7,613 nucleotides of DNA from Ktedonobacterales bacterium. Lineage in GTDB: Bacteria > Chloroflexota > Ktedonobacteria > Ktedonobacterales > JADMIN01. Below the pieces are notes generated by a model. That model saw only the letters and a program-made list of their open reading frames with translations, was not told where the DNA came from and ran no database searches. Both the position numbers and the translations under genes were made by a program. Shown one piece after another: positions 5,333 to 7,613 of this stretch; positions within the stretch are counted from its first letter, which is position 1; every line of letters starts with the position of its first letter. The stretch spans positions 1 to 7,613 of the forward strand of contig JAICVT010000215.1 in the NCBI GenBank assembly GCA_025935235.1. The letters run 5' to 3'.

Positions 5333-6820
5333 CTAATTGTGACGGGCCTCCGTGTGCAGGCTGCTGTCAATCGCGGCATCCACACGGTCGGCCAGTGTGT
5401 GGTCGCCGCGCAGTTCCGTCGCTAGCCGCACGCCAGCGGTCAGCAGCGCATTCTGGCCGCCGCTCGCCAGGGCAGGACGCAGCGCCAGATACTCCTCAGC
5501 CGCCGCCGCGACGAGTTGCGCCGCTGTGGGCGCATCGCCTGCGCTGGTCGTCACATCGCTGCGCGCCGCGACCAGGCCCACCACGCCAGCGAAGGCGCGC
5601 GGCGTATTCTCCATCTGCATGAAACGGCGCGCCGCCGCGATGGCGCCAGGGGTGTCGCCCGCCATCGCGCTCTGCTCCACCGTGCGGATGAGCGTGCTGC
5701 CGATCAGGCCGCCGGAGACGGGCATCGAGGAAGCGGCAGGCAAGGCAGCCGCGCCCGCCGGGATGCTCACGCCCAGCGCGTTGACGGCCACCGCCGCCGT
5801 GTAGAGCATTGGCCAGACGTCGTGGTGCTGGGTCTGGCGCATCACCGTCGCCACGGCATGTACGTAGAGCAGTGTCTGCCCGGCGCTGGTCAGCGCCGCT
5901 GTATCGCCCATCCCGATGCTGTTGATGCGCTCGGCCACGGCCAGCGCCATGCCATTGACGATGCCAAGCGGAGTCGCGCCCGCGCGCAGCGCCTCGAGCG
6001 TCGCGTCGCAGGCCGCCGTCGCATCACCCGCCATCAGCGCGCGCTGGTAGCTGGCTCCGGCGTGCTGCTCAGCGGGAATTGAGAGGCGTGTGCGCATCCA
6101 TGAGAGGTCGTGCGCCTGATCGCTGGCATATGCGCGGGCCGTCTCGCCGATCTGGCCGTTCGGCGCGGCGTCGCTCAGCAGGTTGGTCGCCCAGAAGATG
6201 AACGCGGGATAGCGCCCACCCCACTCGGCCATCTCCATGATCTCGCTGGCCGTGACGATGCCCGTGAGTGGCATGCCGCCGCCGACGAAGCGGAAGCGCA
6301 GCGCGACGTAGAGCGCTTCGAGCACGGCGCGATAGTCGGCGCCGGTCGCGTTCAGGCCGAGCAGCACGCGCCGCAGCGTCGTCACATCGCGCGCCGCAAA
6401 CGCATCGCTGACGGCTTCGTGGGCGCTCTTGCCGCCGGGAATCTCCATCGGCTCAATCGGGTCTGGCAGGCTTGGCTCAGGTTGGGATATGCTGGCGCGC
6501 ACGGCCTCCTGCGTGGCCATGAAGCCCTGCACGAGCGGCATGGCTGGCGCAACCTGGCGCCGCTGCTCCTCGCCTGGCTCCGGCCCCATCGGGATCGCCT
6601 TCATCCAGTCGGTGACTCTGCCGCTGACCGCCAACACGCCCAGCGCACGCGGAGAGGCGCCGCCCCAAAGCGCATCAATCCCTACACGGCCACCGACTTT
6701 CGACGGTTTCAGATTGCGCTGGCCCAGCAGCTTGAGGGTCTCGCTGATGACAGCCGCCTCATCGCCGCTGGCAATCGCCTTGGCGAGGGTTGTGGTGTCC
6801 GCATAGAGCATCATGGACAT
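5333..6820 (-). CDS. Unknown 495-residue alpha-helical repeat protein, Rieske-associated-domain-like
   Basis: No catalytic family was recognised. The protein looks alpha-helical and Ala-rich, without a signal peptide or clear membrane span. A helical motif (A-x-x-x-G-D followed by about 12 helical residues, LL/L-x-A-G and a second helix) recurs four times, with its aspartate at 20, 145, 266 and 389, so the protein is built of four repeats of about 122 residues. A Pro/Glu-rich linker lies at about 112-130. Segments FRFVGGGMPLTGIV (176-189) and LYVHAVATVMRQTQHHDVW (318-336) recall the helical domain that follows the Rieske domain in some bacterial proteins, but no CxH/CxxH iron-sulfur motif is present. 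Start: ATG at 6820, the first possible codon after an in-frame TAA; AGGAG lies 12 bases upstream, rather far, and ATGs at 6814 and 6811 are alternatives. It lies 66 bp before ispD. Confidence 0.85.
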   Translation of the reverse strand: MSMMLYADTTTLAKAIASGDEAAVISETLKLLGQRNLKPSKVGGRVGIDALWGGASPRALGVLAVSGRVTDWMKAIPMGPEPGEEQRRQVAPAMPLVQGFMATQEAVRASISQPEPSLPDPIEPMEIPGGKSAHEAVSDAFAARDVTTLRRVLLGLNATGADYRAVLEALYVALRFRFVGGGMPLTGIVTASEIMEMAEWGGRYPAFIFWATNLLSDAAPNGQIGETARAYASDQAHDLSWMRTRLSIPAEQHAGASYQRALMAGDATAACDATLEALRAGATPLGIVNGMALAVAERINSIGMGDTAALTSAGQTLLYVHAVATVMRQTQHHDVWPMLYTAAVAVNALGVSIPAGAAALPAASSMPVSGGLIGSTLIRTVEQSAMAGDTPGAIAAARRFMQMENTPRAFAGVVGLVAARSDVTTSAGDAPTAAQLVAAAAEEYLALRPALASGGQNALLTAGVRLATELRGDHTLADRVDAAIDSSLHTEARHN

Positions 6821-6849
6821 GCGCTCTCGTCGCTCCTTTACTTCTTACA

Positions 6850-6866
6850 TGCTGGCGTTCGCCCAG
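6850..6866. repeat. Short hairpin in the gap between the two unknown genes
   Basis: GCTGG plus CG (6850-6856) can pair with CG plus CCAGC (6859-6866), leaving one bulged base. No T-run follows it on the minus strand, so it is unlikely to terminate transcription and the two genes could be cotranscribed. Its function is unknown. Confidence 0.25.
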
Positions 6867-6905
6867 CGTCTCGTTTGGCGCTCGAATGGCGCGCGACCGA
6901 CGCGC

Positions 6906-7613
6906 TCAGGCGCCGCTCTGCTCGCGCAGCTCGCGTATCTGCTGCTCGATCGGCGGGATGTTGATGTAGTCTTCGTCCAGCAGGCGATAGGCGCGCTGGA
7001 GATAGAGCTGCGCCAGCCGCGCGCCCGTCTCATCGGAGCGAGTGGCCGCCTCGGCGAGTTGGTCGGCGCGATACTTCTCGGGCAGGGTCGAGGCGAGCAT
7101 GCGCAACTGGCCGCCCACCTCGTCGAGGACGCGGGTGTCGTGGCCATCAATCGCGTAGCGCGCCTGGCCCGCAAGACGCGCCATCTCGCCGAGGCGGTCG
7201 CGCTCTGGCAGCGCGCTCGCCACGATCATCTGTGGATCGAGGTCATCGAGCGCTGGGCCACCCGCCTTGGCGCCGCCTGTGGCGCTGCTGCCAGTGGTGG
7301 CTGCGCCCTCGCTGGGCGTGGGCCAGCGCGCCTGAAACTCCGCGTAGCTGCGCCCATACTCAGCGCTCGCCTCTGCTGCGAACACCATCCGCTGGCTGTC
7401 ATCGGAGATGAGCAGCGTGCCGATATCGCAGAGGTCGTCGTCGCGCTCCTCAGCCATCTGGCGCAGCAACTCGTAGCTCTCGACCTCCTCCAGCATCGGC
7501 GGGATCGGCATCGCGCTCATCGCCGCGCCATCGCCCAGCGCCTCGGCTGGCAATTGCCCGCTGAACATCGGCGGCAGATATTTGCCCAGCGAGAAGGAGA
7601 TTGGCAGGGTGAC
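6906..7613 (-). CDS. Unknown protein, C-terminal part, cut by window edge
   Basis: The frame is open to the right edge, giving 235 visible residues. The first ATG inside (7568) has no ribosome binding site, and the 15 codons before it (ending LGKYLPP) are open without a start, so the gene very probably begins outside the window. I recognise no family. Visible parts: a Pro-rich segment (LPISFSLGKYLPP, later MPIPPMLEEVE), an acidic helical region (about 40-75, with ERDDDLCDIG and SDDSQRM), a low-complexity Ser/Thr/Gly/Ala linker (about 98-122), and a charged helical C-terminal domain (about 130-235). It precedes the helical repeat protein by 85 bp, so the two may work together. A piece of its C-terminal domain (IDGHDTRVLDEVGGQL) weakly resembles that protein's repeat, which may be chance. 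Confidence 0.8.
   Translation of the reverse strand, partial: VTLPISFSLGKYLPPMFSGQLPAEALGDGAAMSAMPIPPMLEEVESYELLRQMAEERDDDLCDIGTLLISDDSQRMVFAAEASAEYGRSYAEFQARWPTPSEGAATTGSSATGGAKAGGPALDDLDPQMIVASALPERDRLGEMARLAGQARYAIDGHDTRVLDEVGGQLRMLASTLPEKYRADQLAEAATRSDETGARLAQLYLQRAYRLLDEDYINIPPIEQQIRELREQSGA

Noticed and set aside
6110..6964. Plus-strand open frame of 284 codons
   Set aside because: It runs antisense to the 495-residue protein gene, is Arg/His/Ala-rich as expected of a GC-rich shadow, and has no recognisable motif.
1..7613. CRISPR array, toxin-antitoxin, phage or transposon genes
   Set aside because: I looked for regular short repeats, small paired genes and transposase motifs and saw none.

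Overview
The window is chromosomal bacterial DNA with very high G+C. It is dense in GCGC/CGCC words, and several genes have strong AGGAGG-type ribosome binding sites. GTG starts are common: ispD, the amidase and the HAD phosphatase all begin with GTG. An MEP-pathway gene, a lipoprotein-type peptide-binding protein and a REP-like G/C-rich hairpin between convergent genes all fit a free-living high-GC bacterium. A Chloroflexota-type (possibly Ktedonobacteria-like) lineage is my best guess, but this is an inference from style and no marker gene is present to prove it.

Layout from left to right. (1) Bases 1-757, minus strand: the first 252 residues of a family 5 (oligopeptide type) ABC-transporter substrate-binding lipoprotein, cut by the left edge. 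(2) Bases 758-1511: a 754-bp non-coding divergent region with several inverted repeats and a degenerate direct repeat. (3) Bases 1512-2108, plus strand: a Nudix hydrolase of the ADP-ribose pyrophosphatase type. (4) Bases 2109-2212: a short convergent gap holding a long G/C-rich hairpin that looks like a dispersed REP-type repeat and may also serve as a terminator. (5) Bases 2213-7613, minus strand: five consecutive co-oriented genes. In transcription order these are a partial unknown protein, an unknown 495-residue helical repeat protein, ispD, an amidase-signature amidase, and a HAD-family phosphatase.

The five-gene minus-strand run has gaps of 85, 66 and 91 bp and then a 4-bp GTGA stop/start overlap, so it is probably at least partly one transcription unit. 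Only IspD has a sure pathway role, the third enzyme of the MEP isoprenoid route. The amidase and phosphatase are coupled by overlap but their substrates cannot be read from the sequence. The two upstream genes are the least understood part. The 495-residue protein contains four copies of an approximately 122-residue helical repeat whose motifs recall the helical domain found C-terminal to some Rieske proteins, here without any Rieske domain.

No tRNA, rRNA, CRISPR array, transposase, phage gene or obvious defence system is visible. The window looks like ordinary housekeeping and accessory chromosome with one poorly characterised gene pair at its right end.
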